NCBI RefSeq assembly: GCF_042847215.1
Contig: NZ_AP031500.1
Location: 3,100,001-3,164,000 of the forward strand
Direction: 5' to 3'
From: Gilvimarinus japonicus
GTDB lineage: Bacteria; Pseudomonadota; Gammaproteobacteria; Pseudomonadales; Cellvibrionaceae
Length of the DNA: 64,000 nt
Shown: positions 8,130-17,145 of the stretch, piece after piece
How positions within the stretch are numbered: position 1 is the first letter of the stretch
How the letters are laid out: every line of letters begins with the position of its first letter
Position numbers and translations under genes: made by a program
The notes under the pieces: generated by a model
What the model saw: the letters and a program-made list of their open reading frames with translations, nothing else
The model's database searches: none
Told to the model about the DNA's origin: nothing

Positions 8130-9680
8130 GTGGTCACGGATTCCGCGCACAACACAAGCTCGATTAATCACATTGTGATCGCCGGTGGTGGCACCGCCGG
8201 CTGGATGGCCGCCGCCGCACTGGCGCATCACTTTGCAATGCTGCACAAACAGGGCAGCATTGCGCAGTCGCCCGCCATTACTTTGGTAGAATCTGAAGCC
8301 ATTGGCACCGTCGGCGTCGGCGAGGCGACCATTCCCAGCATTCGCGCCTTTAACGATTCGCTTGGCATCGACGAGCTGGAGTTTCTAAAAAAAACCCACG
8401 CCACCTTTAAGCTTGGCATTGAGTTTAAAGATTGGTATCAACCCGGCGCCACATTTTTTCATCCTTTTGCCGATTACGGTATGCCCCTAAAAGGCATCGA
8501 CTTTCATCACTATTTGATTCGTTTACAACTGGCCGGCGAGCCTATTAACCCCGCCGATTATTCCTTTCCCGCGCAGCTGGCCAAACAGGGGCGCTTTGCC
8601 CAGCCGCACCCCAACCCACCCACGCCACTGGCCGATTACGGTTACGCGTATCATTTTGATGCCGGGCGCTACGCATTGTTTTTGCGGGACTACGCCGAAC
8701 AGCGCGGTGTTATCCGGCGCGAGGGAAAAATCGAACAGATCAAGCAGGACCACAGCAGCGGGTTTATCCAATCACTACAGCTCGATAATGGCGAGTGCAT
8801 TTCAGGTGATTTGTTTATCGATTGCTCGGGCTTTCGTGGCTTACTGATTGAGCAAGCGCTCAACACCGGTTACGATGATTGGCGCCAGTGGCTACCCTGT
8901 GATCGGGCGATTGCGGTACAAAGCGAGAAAACCACGGAGCCGCTCCCCTACACCCGAACCACCGCACGCGAGGCTGGCTGGCAATGGCGTATTCCACTGC
9001 AACAGCGCACCGGTAACGGTTATGTCTACTCAAGCGCGTTCTGTGATGACACCACCGCCCAGGCAACGCTGCTAAGTGGCCTGGATGGCGCACCGATTAA
9101 AGCGCCGCGGAGCTTTGAGTTTGTGACCGGCAAGCGCAAAAAAATCTGGCACAAAAACTGTTACGCACTGGGCCTTGCCTCAGGCTTTTTAGAGCCACTG
9201 GAATCTACCAGCATAAGCTTGATCCAAACCGGCATCAGTCGTTTACTGGCGTTTTATCCGCACAAGGGTTACCGGCAGTGCGACCAAGATGAAGTAAACC
9301 GCCAGCACCATCACGAGTTTGAACGCATTCGCGACTTTTTAATCTTGCACTACAAAGCCACGGGCCGCGCAGACACCGAGTTTTGGCGACACTGCCAAAC
9401 CATGGCCGTGCCCGATACCCTGCAACACAAAATGGCACTCTACAAAAGCCGGGGCGTATTAGTCAGCCACGAGCCAGAAGCTTTTGAGCCGGACAGCTGG
9501 GTGACAATGTACATGGGGTTTCATTACCACGCTGGCGACTACGACCGCCGCGCCGACGCCATTGAGCTGGGGGCGCTAAAACAGCAACTTGCGAAAATCC
9601 GTGACACAATCCGCAATGCCGCAAGCCAGCCCATGTCTCACGCCGAGTTTATCGCGCGCCACTGCGCCGCAAAAGATTGA
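8130..9680 (+). CDS. flavin-dependent tryptophan-halogenase-family protein 1
   Basis: 516 residues from a GTG. The FAD motif GGGTAGWMAA is at residues 19-28. GVGEATIPS is followed by ATFKLGIEF; its Lys (K94) aligns by eye with the catalytic Lys79 of PrnA. The WxWxIP motif of flavin-dependent halogenases is intact (W284-W286, P289). LEPLEST carries E358-S359, aligning with PrnA Glu346-Ser347. Classical members chlorinate or brominate tryptophan with FADH2; homologues next to TonB receptors probably act on something else. It is convergent with its paralogue at 9693 (12-bp gap). No LacI-type operator lies in the 65 bp upstream. The FADH2-supplying flavin reductase is not adjacent. Confidence 0.85.
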   Translation: MVTDSAHNTSSINHIVIAGGGTAGWMAAAALAHHFAMLHKQGSIAQSPAITLVESEAIGTVGVGEATIPSIRAFNDSLGIDELEFLKKTHATFKLGIEFKDWYQPGATFFHPFADYGMPLKGIDFHHYLIRLQLAGEPINPADYSFPAQLAKQGRFAQPHPNPPTPLADYGYAYHFDAGRYALFLRDYAEQRGVIRREGKIEQIKQDHSSGFIQSLQLDNGECISGDLFIDCSGFRGLLIEQALNTGYDDWRQWLPCDRAIAVQSEKTTEPLPYTRTTAREAGWQWRIPLQQRTGNGYVYSSAFCDDTTAQATLLSGLDGAPIKAPRSFEFVTGKRKKIWHKNCYALGLASGFLEPLESTSISLIQTGISRLLAFYPHKGYRQCDQDEVNRQHHHEFERIRDFLILHYKATGRADTEFWRHCQTMAVPDTLQHKMALYKSRGVLVSHEPEAFEPDSWVTMYMGFHYHAGDYDRRADAIELGALKQQLAKIRDTIRNAASQPMSHAEFIARHCAAKD

Positions 9681-9692
9681 CCCAAAAAGCAA

Positions 9693-11210
9693 TTACGCCG
9701 GCGCATCTGCCGCGCAATGCTCGGCGATAAAATCATCGTGACTTTGTACCGAGGCCACCGCACTCGCCACCGATTGACGCATCTCGCCCAAGGCTTTTTG
9801 TAAGTATTCGGGGTTCATTTGCTTTACTCGCTCGTCATATTGCTCGGGTAAGTAATGAAACCCATCATAAATTGCCATCCAGCTTGGGGCGCCAAATATT
9901 TCAATCGGGTAGCGAATCAAATCGCCCCGCGCCCGAAACGCCGCCACCTTCTCGCGCAACATATCGGGCAAAGGCATATCCCGACAGTAACGCCACAGCT
10001 CACCGTCATCGCGCTGACTGAGTTTGTAGTGCAAAATAATAAAATCTCGCACCCGCTCGTACTCTTGCGCGGTCAGGTCATTAAACTGAGCCACGCCCTG
10101 CGCGGTGTACCACGGCTTGGTAAACGCCCGGCGGATCTTCTCGATCGCGGTTTCAATTAGGGCGATACTGGTAGACTCTAGCGGCTCTAAGAAACCCGCC
10201 GACAAACCCACCGCAATACAGTTGTTATTCCAGGCCAGCTTACGCCGCCCCGCGGTAAAACTAAAATGGCGCGGCTCGTGCAAAAGCTCATCGTCAATAT
10301 TGTCTTTTAACGTGGTAATAGCCTCATCGTCACTGAGATAACGGCTGCAATACACAAGCCCATTGCCGGCTCTATGTTGCAACGGAATACGCCACTGCCA
10401 ACCGGCTTTGTGGGCGCGGCTAACGGTATAAGGCGGCGCACTACCCCTGCGGGTGCTTTGCACGGCTACTGCGCTATCACACACCAACCATTCGCTCCAG
10501 TCGTGGTAGCCGGTGTGCAACGCTTGCTCAATCAGCAGCCCTTTAAAACCCGAGCAATCGATAAATAAATCGCCGCTCACCGTGCGTCCATCGCCCAACA
10601 CTAGCGACTCGATCCCCTCGGCGCCGCACTTTACAGCATCAATTTTAGCGTCGATACGAGTTACACCGTGCGCTTCGGCGTACTCCCGCATCAGTTTGGC
10701 AAACAGCGCCGCATCAAAGTGCAGTGCCCAGTCGTATACCGACAGCTCTGAGGGAGGGTTAGGCGACGGCTCGATAAACTTGCTCTGCTTGGCAAGATTC
10801 ACACCCAGAGAGTAGTCGGCCAACGCACTGGTATCGCCCAACTCTTTTAACCGCATCCAGTAGTGGTGAAACTCAATACCGTTGGCTTTTTGCCCATACA
10901 GCCCAAACGGGTGAATAAAAGACTCACCGGGCTTGCGCCACCCTTCAAACTGAATCCCGAGCTTACAGGTCGCCTGAGTGGCCTTCATAACCGCTAAGTC
11001 GTCCATACCCAGCTCGGCATAAAAACGGCGTAACGTCGGTATAGTCGCCTCCCCTACCCCAACCGTGCCGATCTCAGAGGATTCAACTAAGGTAATGTTT
11101 ATATCTGTTTTGCGAAAATGCTTGCTTAGGCTAGCGGCGGTCATCCAACCGGCAGTACCGCCACCAACAATCACAATGCTGTTTACCTTATGCACGTTCA
11201 ACCTCATCAT
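9693..11210 (-). CDS. flavin-dependent tryptophan-halogenase-family protein 2
   Basis: About 505 residues, closely similar to protein 1 in all motifs: GGGTAGWMTA (FAD), GVGEATIP, ATCKLGIQF with K83 at the PrnA Lys79 position, GWQWRIPL (intact WxWxIP) and EPLEST with E345. It lies downstream of TonB receptor 1 on the same strand, separated by an intrinsic terminator at 11293-11336. Expression may therefore be partial read-through or come from its own promoter. The start is ambiguous: ATG-ATG at 11210/11207, or GTG 11195, which has a TGAGG Shine-Dalgarno and gives an N-terminus (HKVNSIVIVGGG) closer to its paralogues. Confidence 0.83.
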   Translation of the reverse strand: MMRLNVHKVNSIVIVGGGTAGWMTAASLSKHFRKTDINITLVESSEIGTVGVGEATIPTLRRFYAELGMDDLAVMKATQATCKLGIQFEGWRKPGESFIHPFGLYGQKANGIEFHHYWMRLKELGDTSALADYSLGVNLAKQSKFIEPSPNPPSELSVYDWALHFDAALFAKLMREYAEAHGVTRIDAKIDAVKCGAEGIESLVLGDGRTVSGDLFIDCSGFKGLLIEQALHTGYHDWSEWLVCDSAVAVQSTRRGSAPPYTVSRAHKAGWQWRIPLQHRAGNGLVYCSRYLSDDEAITTLKDNIDDELLHEPRHFSFTAGRRKLAWNNNCIAVGLSAGFLEPLESTSIALIETAIEKIRRAFTKPWYTAQGVAQFNDLTAQEYERVRDFIILHYKLSQRDDGELWRYCRDMPLPDMLREKVAAFRARGDLIRYPIEIFGAPSWMAIYDGFHYLPEQYDERVKQMNPEYLQKALGEMRQSVASAVASVQSHDDFIAEHCAADAPA

Positions 11211-11292
11211 CTTTTTTGTTATTGCTCTCAATATGATCTGGCGAACTACCCGCCGCACACGCCTAAAACATAAACTATCAGCTCAGCATATA

Positions 11293-11336
11293 TAAAAAAA
11301 CCGCCGCAAAAAAGCCTTACGGCCCTTGCGGCGGTT
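11293..11336 (-). terminator. intrinsic terminator between TonB receptor 1 and halogenase 2
   Basis: On the minus strand ACCGCCGCAA pairs with TTGCGGCGGT and is followed by TTTTTTTATA. It lies 57 bp after the receptor stop codon and before the halogenase start. Confidence 0.85.
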
Positions 11337-11392
11337 GAAAGGTGCGAGGCACTCAGATGAATGCCTGCGGTTTTCTTGCGCTACTAAAACAT

Positions 11393-14300
11393 TTAGAAGT
11401 TTACCCGTGCACCCAGTGCCCAGCGAGCTTCGTAAACGTTCTGGAATGCCTTCTGCTCCTTAAACTCAAGATAAGTCTGTTGCAGCTCTTCGGTAATGTT
11501 GGAGCCATTCAGGTAAACGGCAACATTATCAGTGACATCCCAGGTCACATTCATATCCAATTGGCCATATTCGTCCTGGTACAATCCTTGACCACCAGTA
11601 GTGTCGCTACCGCCCTCAATCAAACGCGGAGAACGGAAGTTATACGCAAGACGAGCCGACAAGAAGTCATTCTCGAACCAACCGACAAGGTTATAGGTAT
11701 CCTCAGAGTTGTTCGGGAAGGGAAGCTCTTCGCCGTTAAAACCTTCTGCATCCTGAGAGCTCTCAGACAAAGTGTAGTTAACGTCGAAGCCAAAATTAGA
11801 CATAAAGTTGTCGGTTATATCGCTAAAAGCAACTTTAGCCTGCAGCTCTACACCTTCGACGCTGCCACCACTACCCTGAACTAATGCCGAGGCAGTCCAA
11901 TAACCATCATTCGGCCCGCGATTGACACCGTCGGCATCTGGCTCAAGCACACTGATAGTACCGTTTTCTACAAAGCTGTCGATATCCAGCTGGAAATATG
12001 TAGCGCCGATCATCGAGGCTGCACCCAAGTACCACTCCGCTGACAAGTTTAGAGTGCTAGAACGTGTGGGCTCAAGATCTGGGTTACCCGCAAAACTAAC
12101 ACTTTCAATACGCATACAGGCACATTCACTGTCGAACGTCTGACCTACCCTTTTACCACCACCCCATTGCAACAAATCCACGGGCATCATGGTCTCGCCA
12201 TAACCAGCACGCAGCACGACACTCTCAGTCACACTGTAGTTAACATTCACACTGGGCAAAACATCGGTATAGCTTCGCTCGGTTAACACATCACCCACGT
12301 CAGGAGCCGTACCAGAATGAGAATAATTAGGGCTGCCGACCAAGTTCTGACGAATAGACAAATCCGTTTCGATAACATTAACACCCACATTACCGCTAAC
12401 CGGGCCCGCCTCAAAGTTAGCTTGTAAGAAGTAACTCAGCTCATCTAACTCTACGCCATAAGAGTTGCCAGCATTATCAAGGCGGATATTGTCGCCAAAT
12501 ACGCGATCCATAAATGCCGCTGAATCATCAAACTCACGAGGGTCAATAGCCCAAACTCCCGGCGCACCATTAACACTGTAATCATCAATCCAGACTACAT
12601 CGGTAAACTCATCAATCCGGGTAGGAGGCAAAAGCTGATAAGGTACCCACTCGCCATCAACCATTTCACCCAGCTCATCGTCAGGTTTATTACAAACATC
12701 TGGGAACTCAGCTACCTGGTCAACCGCTCGCCACTGAGCATAGCAATCGCCAGTTTCATCCAACCCACCAAACAAGGAGTATTCAGCCCGCTCTACAGTG
12801 CGGCGGCTTTGACGAACACCCACATCAACACTTGAAATAAAAGGCGTATCATCGAAGGCATAATTCCAGCGAGTGCTAAATGTATCCAGGCTTCCTTCAG
12901 TATCAGTATTATTCTCAGAAGAGAACGCACCTACATGATAGCTATCAATGCTCGCCATGTAATCATACACAGACATCTCACCTTGACCGCCATTTACCAC
13001 ACGATCAAGGCCACCAAAGGTAATGTCCTCGCCAGTTTGCTGGTAAGTCATCATCCAGTCAGTGTCAGAAATACTATCCGCCTGATAATCGACAAAACAG
13101 CCTCCCTGATCACCAACAATATCATCGCCCCCACCACAATATGAGGCGGGAACAAATCCGCCCTTACCGCCGTTTAAGTTTGATGCAACGGTATCCAGCA
13201 CATCACCCTCACCATAACCGTGACGCATCTGGTGCTCAGCAGAGGCCGTGGTAACCCGAACCTGGCCGGTCAGCGGGCCGCCATGATCAAAGTTCAGCTC
13301 AACGCTGGCATTTTCTGAATTCTCCAGATTGAAGTTCGTCTGACTGAAGGACTGCAAACGCAGAGGCCGCGCCTCGTAAGCTGAATTGAGTGACACCCAC
13401 TGCTGCGGTGCAGCCCCGTCAGTGGACGGCTGATAAGTCCAGGAGCCTTCGCCGATCTCATTGTTAAGAGGGAAGGCATAATCAGAAAAAGTCTGCCAGC
13501 GGTTGTTTGAAGAAAAACCGGCACGGCGGTTATAGCGTTCCTGATCGCTGTAGAAGTAATCAGCAACCAACTCAACACCATCGCTCAACTCCGCCTGAAA
13601 AGAAACGTTTACACCGTCACGCTGACGCTCTTCTTCTTTATAGTAAGCAGAAAAGCCCTGCGGCACCATGTAATAAACATCCGGCATATCTGGGTCAGCG
13701 CCACCATTTGCACGCGCCGCACCAATACCACCGTTTTCTGAAGTATCAAACCAACCGTTAAAATCAGTCGCCAGATTCTTCTCTGTGGTTACCGCACTGA
13801 CCAAAACCCCCCACTTATCGGCGTTGTAACCAATCAAGCCACTGATGGTAGGATCATACTCATCACTGATTGAGCCATGGTCAACTTCTGCGCTACCAGA
13901 AAACGTCCAACCTTCATCAAGGTCGAACGGACGGCGGGTTTTCAGGTTTACAGTACCGGCCGTACCAACACTGGTTAGCGAAGCAAAAGGGGCTTTGTAG
14001 ACATCAGCGCCTGAGAACAGCTGAGAGGGCAGATCACCAAAATCAGCACTGGAGGTATCAATGCTTGTTGCACTCAAGAAAGTTTCACCGTTCAAGGAGG
14101 TCGCCACACCCGCCATACCACGAATTTGAACTGGGCCACCTTCACCGGCCGTTCGTTCAACCTGAATACCAGGAATACGCTGCAGCGAGTCAGAGATGGT
14201 AACGTCGGGTAGTTTGCCGATATCTTCGGCGGAAATTGCATCAACCACCGATGCAGCATCACGCTTGGTGTTAACCGCGCTTTGCTGTGATGCGTAAACC

Positions 14301-14428
14301 CCGGTAACCACTACCTCTTCGAGCATTGGATCAGAATCTTGCGCGCTGACATAGGCAGACGCCATTAAACAAGACGCGATACTCGACACCAGCACTTTAC
14401 GTTTAAATTTATCTTTTTTCATGTTCAC
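11393..14428 (-). CDS. TonB-dependent receptor 1
   Basis: About 1011 residues. The signal peptide ends in ASAYVSAQ; then comes the TonB-box-like LEEVVVTG, a plug domain (SVVDAISAEDIGKLPD, SLQRIPGIQVER, VQIRGM) and a long beta-barrel ending in a C-terminal Phe (GARVNF), the usual outer-membrane signature. Such receptors import substrates through the outer membrane with TonB-ExbB-ExbD energy. Context points to a chitin/GlcNAc-derived ligand. The mRNA has GAGGA seven bases before a GTG (14428) and thirteen before an ATG (14422); I prefer the GTG. A LacI-type operator overlaps a good promoter 170-190 bp upstream. The following gene is halogenase 2. Confidence 0.88.
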   Translation of the reverse strand: MNMKKDKFKRKVLVSSIASCLMASAYVSAQDSDPMLEEVVVTGVYASQQSAVNTKRDAASVVDAISAEDIGKLPDVTISDSLQRIPGIQVERTAGEGGPVQIRGMAGVATSLNGETFLSATSIDTSSADFGDLPSQLFSGADVYKAPFASLTSVGTAGTVNLKTRRPFDLDEGWTFSGSAEVDHGSISDEYDPTISGLIGYNADKWGVLVSAVTTEKNLATDFNGWFDTSENGGIGAARANGGADPDMPDVYYMVPQGFSAYYKEEERQRDGVNVSFQAELSDGVELVADYFYSDQERYNRRAGFSSNNRWQTFSDYAFPLNNEIGEGSWTYQPSTDGAAPQQWVSLNSAYEARPLRLQSFSQTNFNLENSENASVELNFDHGGPLTGQVRVTTASAEHQMRHGYGEGDVLDTVASNLNGGKGGFVPASYCGGGDDIVGDQGGCFVDYQADSISDTDWMMTYQQTGEDITFGGLDRVVNGGQGEMSVYDYMASIDSYHVGAFSSENNTDTEGSLDTFSTRWNYAFDDTPFISSVDVGVRQSRRTVERAEYSLFGGLDETGDCYAQWRAVDQVAEFPDVCNKPDDELGEMVDGEWVPYQLLPPTRIDEFTDVVWIDDYSVNGAPGVWAIDPREFDDSAAFMDRVFGDNIRLDNAGNSYGVELDELSYFLQANFEAGPVSGNVGVNVIETDLSIRQNLVGSPNYSHSGTAPDVGDVLTERSYTDVLPSVNVNYSVTESVVLRAGYGETMMPVDLLQWGGGKRVGQTFDSECACMRIESVSFAGNPDLEPTRSSTLNLSAEWYLGAASMIGATYFQLDIDSFVENGTISVLEPDADGVNRGPNDGYWTASALVQGSGGSVEGVELQAKVAFSDITDNFMSNFGFDVNYTLSESSQDAEGFNGEELPFPNNSEDTYNLVGWFENDFLSARLAYNFRSPRLIEGGSDTTGGQGLYQDEYGQLDMNVTWDVTDNVAVYLNGSNITEELQQTYLEFKEQKAFQNVYEARWALGARVNF

Positions 14429-14592
14429 AATTATGTCCTCACATGTGATGTAACTTATTGTTATTAAATCGCTATGTCGCTCGATGGCTTTAAAGTTGGT
14501 CGGGCAGACCGAGTCTCTGGAGCCAATCGAATTGAGTTTTATTCTGGAGCAACCCAGCATCAAGACGACTTATCGCACCCATAGCGAGACTA

Positions 14593-14622
14593 TTTCTACG
14601 CCCGCCAGGACAACGTTGTCAA
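14593..14622 (-). promoter_or_regulatory. sigma-70-type promoter of TonB receptor 1 overlapping the operator
   Basis: On the minus strand TTGACA (14617-14622), an 18-bp spacer and TAGAAA (14593-14598). The -35 hexamer is the first half of TTGACAACGTTGTC. The same layout and similar spacer bases occur before TonB receptor 2. Confidence 0.6.
14609..14620. promoter_or_regulatory. LacI-type operator, TonB receptor 1
   Basis: Perfect GACAACGTTGTC palindrome covering the -35 region of the receptor promoter; binding there would block RNA polymerase. Confidence 0.82.
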
Positions 14623-14815
14623 GGATAATCTACAAAAAAGCCATAAACGTCACATAAGGTCACATTACGGATAGGTTTTGGGGCCAAAAATTAAAGTTTA
14701 GATGAATGACACAAACGGAAATTTGAAAAAATATTCACAAACAAAAAAACTAAAGATCTTGCAATAGCGGATTATTCTGGTAAAAAAGCATTAAACCAAC
14801 AAAGGCAATATAACC

Positions 14816-15532
14816 ATGAGTCACCAGACCCCCTATACACTAAACGCAGAGTCCCACGTAGAGATTGCTAACTTTGGGAACGAGAATCAAGAGGTTATTA
14901 TTATTGATAACTTCTTGAAAAACCCTCAAGCGTTAGTGGATTTTGCCGTTCAAAAAGGCGATTTTGAACAGTACCAAGGGCACTGTAACTTTTACCCAGG
15001 CATCCGCTTGCCGGCACCCCAAGAGTACTCACGCGAGATAATGCCCAAAATCAAATCGCTGCTATTATCAACCTACAATGGTTTGTCTGCCGATTGGGAG
15101 CTCAATAAAGCCGATTGCATGATGTCGCTTATCACTATAAAGCCCGAAAACTTGCGTAAAGTTCAATCGACTCCGCACTTTGATTCAGCCAACCCTTATC
15201 AGTTTGCAGCACTTCTTTATCTATGTAATGAGGATCACGGCGGCACGGCGTTTTTCCGACACAACCAAACTGGATACGAAACCATTGCGTTTGAAGACCG
15301 GAAGAAATTTGAGGCTATTTACTTTAACGATATAGAGCGCGCCCCAGTAAAGCGTGGGTATTTTTCCGATTCTAACGAGTATTTTACCCGCATAGGAAAA
15401 GTCGACGCTAAATTCAATCGCATGGTTATTTACCGAAGCTGTCTATTGCACTCAGCCCTAGTAGGCGATAAAAGTATTGATTCCAACCCTAAAACCGGTC
15501 GGCTAACCGTAAACTCTTTTGTGGCCTTTTAA
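14816..15532 (+). CDS. DUF6445-like protein, putative Fe(II)/2-oxoglutarate-dependent oxygenase
   Basis: 238 residues without signal peptide. I recognise the DUF6445-type family often seen beside TonB receptors and halogenase-family genes. The sequence has an oxygenase-like metal triad: H121-x-D123 (STPHFDSANPYQFA) and distal H212 (LLHSAL). R229 (TGRLTVNSF) follows 17 residues later, as expected for the 2-oxoglutarate-binding Arg of prolyl-hydroxylase-like enzymes. I infer a cytoplasmic hydroxylase/dioxygenase; substrate unknown. It is divergent from TonB receptor 1 and shares its intergenic operator region. Its stop is 8 bp from the convergent halogenase 3 stop. Activity is unproven. Confidence 0.62.
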   Translation: MSHQTPYTLNAESHVEIANFGNENQEVIIIDNFLKNPQALVDFAVQKGDFEQYQGHCNFYPGIRLPAPQEYSREIMPKIKSLLLSTYNGLSADWELNKADCMMSLITIKPENLRKVQSTPHFDSANPYQFAALLYLCNEDHGGTAFFRHNQTGYETIAFEDRKKFEAIYFNDIERAPVKRGYFSDSNEYFTRIGKVDAKFNRMVIYRSCLLHSALVGDKSIDSNPKTGRLTVNSFVAF

Positions 15533-15540
15533 AAAAATCA

Positions 15541-17064
15541 TCAAGTAGAAAGCATTGCTTTTTTTAATTTCATCAACCATTCTCGGTGGCTCAACAAACC
15601 GTTTTGCAACTGTTTTGACTGATCGGCTATCATTGCTATTTGTTTCTGGCTATCTCGTATCTCAAAATCGGACATGGAAGACGGCTGAGTCAAAAACTTC
15701 ATACCATATAAAACATATAAGTAGTTCTCCACATCAAACACTTCGAAACGGCTAAAAAAATCCTGTTTTTTGGGCGGCACAAGGCTCCACAGCTGTAATC
15801 GTTCGTGAAGGGTTTGTGAAAAAGTGTCTGGGTTGCGGTTTTCCTGCCAAAAACTCGAATCATTTCGATCAGAGACACAATAATGCAATTTGACAAAGTC
15901 TATGGTTCTATTCCAGCTGTAAGTAAGAGTTTTATTATAACGCTTAGCTAATAGCGCCATGTCGTCTTGAGTTTTTGGGAAGGTTTTTGCGAGATACTCA
16001 GCGGAGAAGTCTGTCAACAATATAGACGTTGCTTCTAGAGGCTCGACAAAGCCTTGAGCCAACCCAATAGCAACGCAATTTTTTCTCCAAAGCTCTTGGC
16101 GATAGCCTACTTTTATAGGTATTTTTCGTGGTGAGAATCCTTCCGACTCCAAACCTAAATATCCACTAAAGTCAGCCAAGGCTTTGTCGTCCGACATATG
16201 TTTACTGGAATACACAAACCCTAAGCCTCTACGATTAGGCAAGGTGATATCCCACAGCCAACCAGCCGAATGTGCTTTAGCGATGGTATAAGGAGGTATT
16301 TCCGTACGTCCATCGGTCGGCACCTGCATAGCCAAAACGGTATCGGTTAACACCTGATCCGAGCGATCAACAAAGGGGACATTTAATTTTTTATCAATAA
16401 GAACAGAAGAGAAGCCACTGCAATCAACATAAAAATCAAAATTTTGTTTTTCTCCAGTGTCGAATATCAAATTTTTAATTGATCCATCTGAGTATTGATC
16501 GGCATCGACAATAGTCGCCTTTTTATGTGCTATAGAAAACTTTTCTAAAGCATTTTTAGCTAACAACCGAGAAAACTTTAACGCATCAAAATGATAAGCA
16601 TAACCTAGCTCGCCCTGATAAGGCGGTGAAGATATTTTCTTTGGTGAACGCATAGCATCGCAAACACCTGACTGCGCCGAAACATCATGAAAGTCGAATT
16701 TTTCGCGATTGGCCAACCAAAAACGGGTAACATCTCGGCCGGCGGGAAAAGGGGCGTCAAAAGGGTGGTAATAATAATGATTTTTTCCGTGAACGGCTGG
16801 ATCCAGCCATTCAATAAACTTAATGCCTTGCTTAAATGTCGCGTCACAGTTGGCAATCAGGTCAGCCTCAGATATACCAAATTTATCTAGCGCTTTTCTA
16901 ATATAAGGAACGGTGCCCTCTCCCACTCCAATAGTAGGAATATCAGGCGACTCTACGACCGTAATTTCAACCTCGGGATCTAAACGCAACTCAAAGCCCA
17001 AATGGTTGGCAGCCATCCAACCGGCGGTGCCACCACCAATAATAGCGATTTTTTTTACCTTCAC
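15541..17064 (-). CDS. flavin-dependent tryptophan-halogenase-family protein 3 (divergent)
   Basis: 507 residues from GTG 17064, preceded by a GGGG-type Shine-Dalgarno. FAD motif GGGTAGWMAAN at residues 10-20; K78 in ATFKQGIKF (PrnA Lys79 position); E344 in VEPLEATS, where the Ser after the Glu in the other two proteins is Ala. The WxWxIP motif is altered to WLWDIT, lacking the Pro. It has many more A/T codons than proteins 1 and 2 and is clearly a different subgroup. It lies behind TonB receptor 2 and its terminator, the same arrangement as receptor 1/halogenase 2. Loss of the motif Pro leaves open whether it halogenates or oxygenates. Confidence 0.8.
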   Translation of the reverse strand: MKVKKIAIIGGGTAGWMAANHLGFELRLDPEVEITVVESPDIPTIGVGEGTVPYIRKALDKFGISEADLIANCDATFKQGIKFIEWLDPAVHGKNHYYYHPFDAPFPAGRDVTRFWLANREKFDFHDVSAQSGVCDAMRSPKKISSPPYQGELGYAYHFDALKFSRLLAKNALEKFSIAHKKATIVDADQYSDGSIKNLIFDTGEKQNFDFYVDCSGFSSVLIDKKLNVPFVDRSDQVLTDTVLAMQVPTDGRTEIPPYTIAKAHSAGWLWDITLPNRRGLGFVYSSKHMSDDKALADFSGYLGLESEGFSPRKIPIKVGYRQELWRKNCVAIGLAQGFVEPLEATSILLTDFSAEYLAKTFPKTQDDMALLAKRYNKTLTYSWNRTIDFVKLHYCVSDRNDSSFWQENRNPDTFSQTLHERLQLWSLVPPKKQDFFSRFEVFDVENYLYVLYGMKFLTQPSSMSDFEIRDSQKQIAMIADQSKQLQNGLLSHREWLMKLKKAMLST

Positions 17065-17090
17065 TACAATCCCCTAAAATTAGCTATAAA

Positions 17091-17122
17091 AAAAACCCAA
17101 CGTACAAGTACGTTGGGTTTTA
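17091..17122 (-). terminator. intrinsic terminator between TonB receptor 2 and halogenase 3
   Basis: On the minus strand CCCAACGTAC pairs with GTACGTTGGG (2-nt loop; flanking A/T pairs extend it), followed by a run of T. It lies 24 bp after the receptor stop. Confidence 0.88.
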
Positions 17123-17145
17123 GTAAAGCTTAAACTAACACAGCA

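Larger units (their letters stand above)
14429..14815. other. divergent regulatory region between TonB receptor 1 and the DUF6445-like gene
   Basis: 387 bp with no gene. It holds the receptor promoter and operator (14593-14622), a receptor leader of roughly 150 nt, and an A/T-rich stretch (about 14640-14810) before the divergent oxygenase-like gene. The operator could also influence that gene. Confidence 0.6.

Noticed and set aside
12935..14202. Several plus-strand frames of 69-110 codons across TonB receptor 1, and similar ones across receptor 2 and the large glycosyltransferase
   Set aside because: They are shadows of long, motif-verified minus-strand genes and lack ribosome-binding sites.
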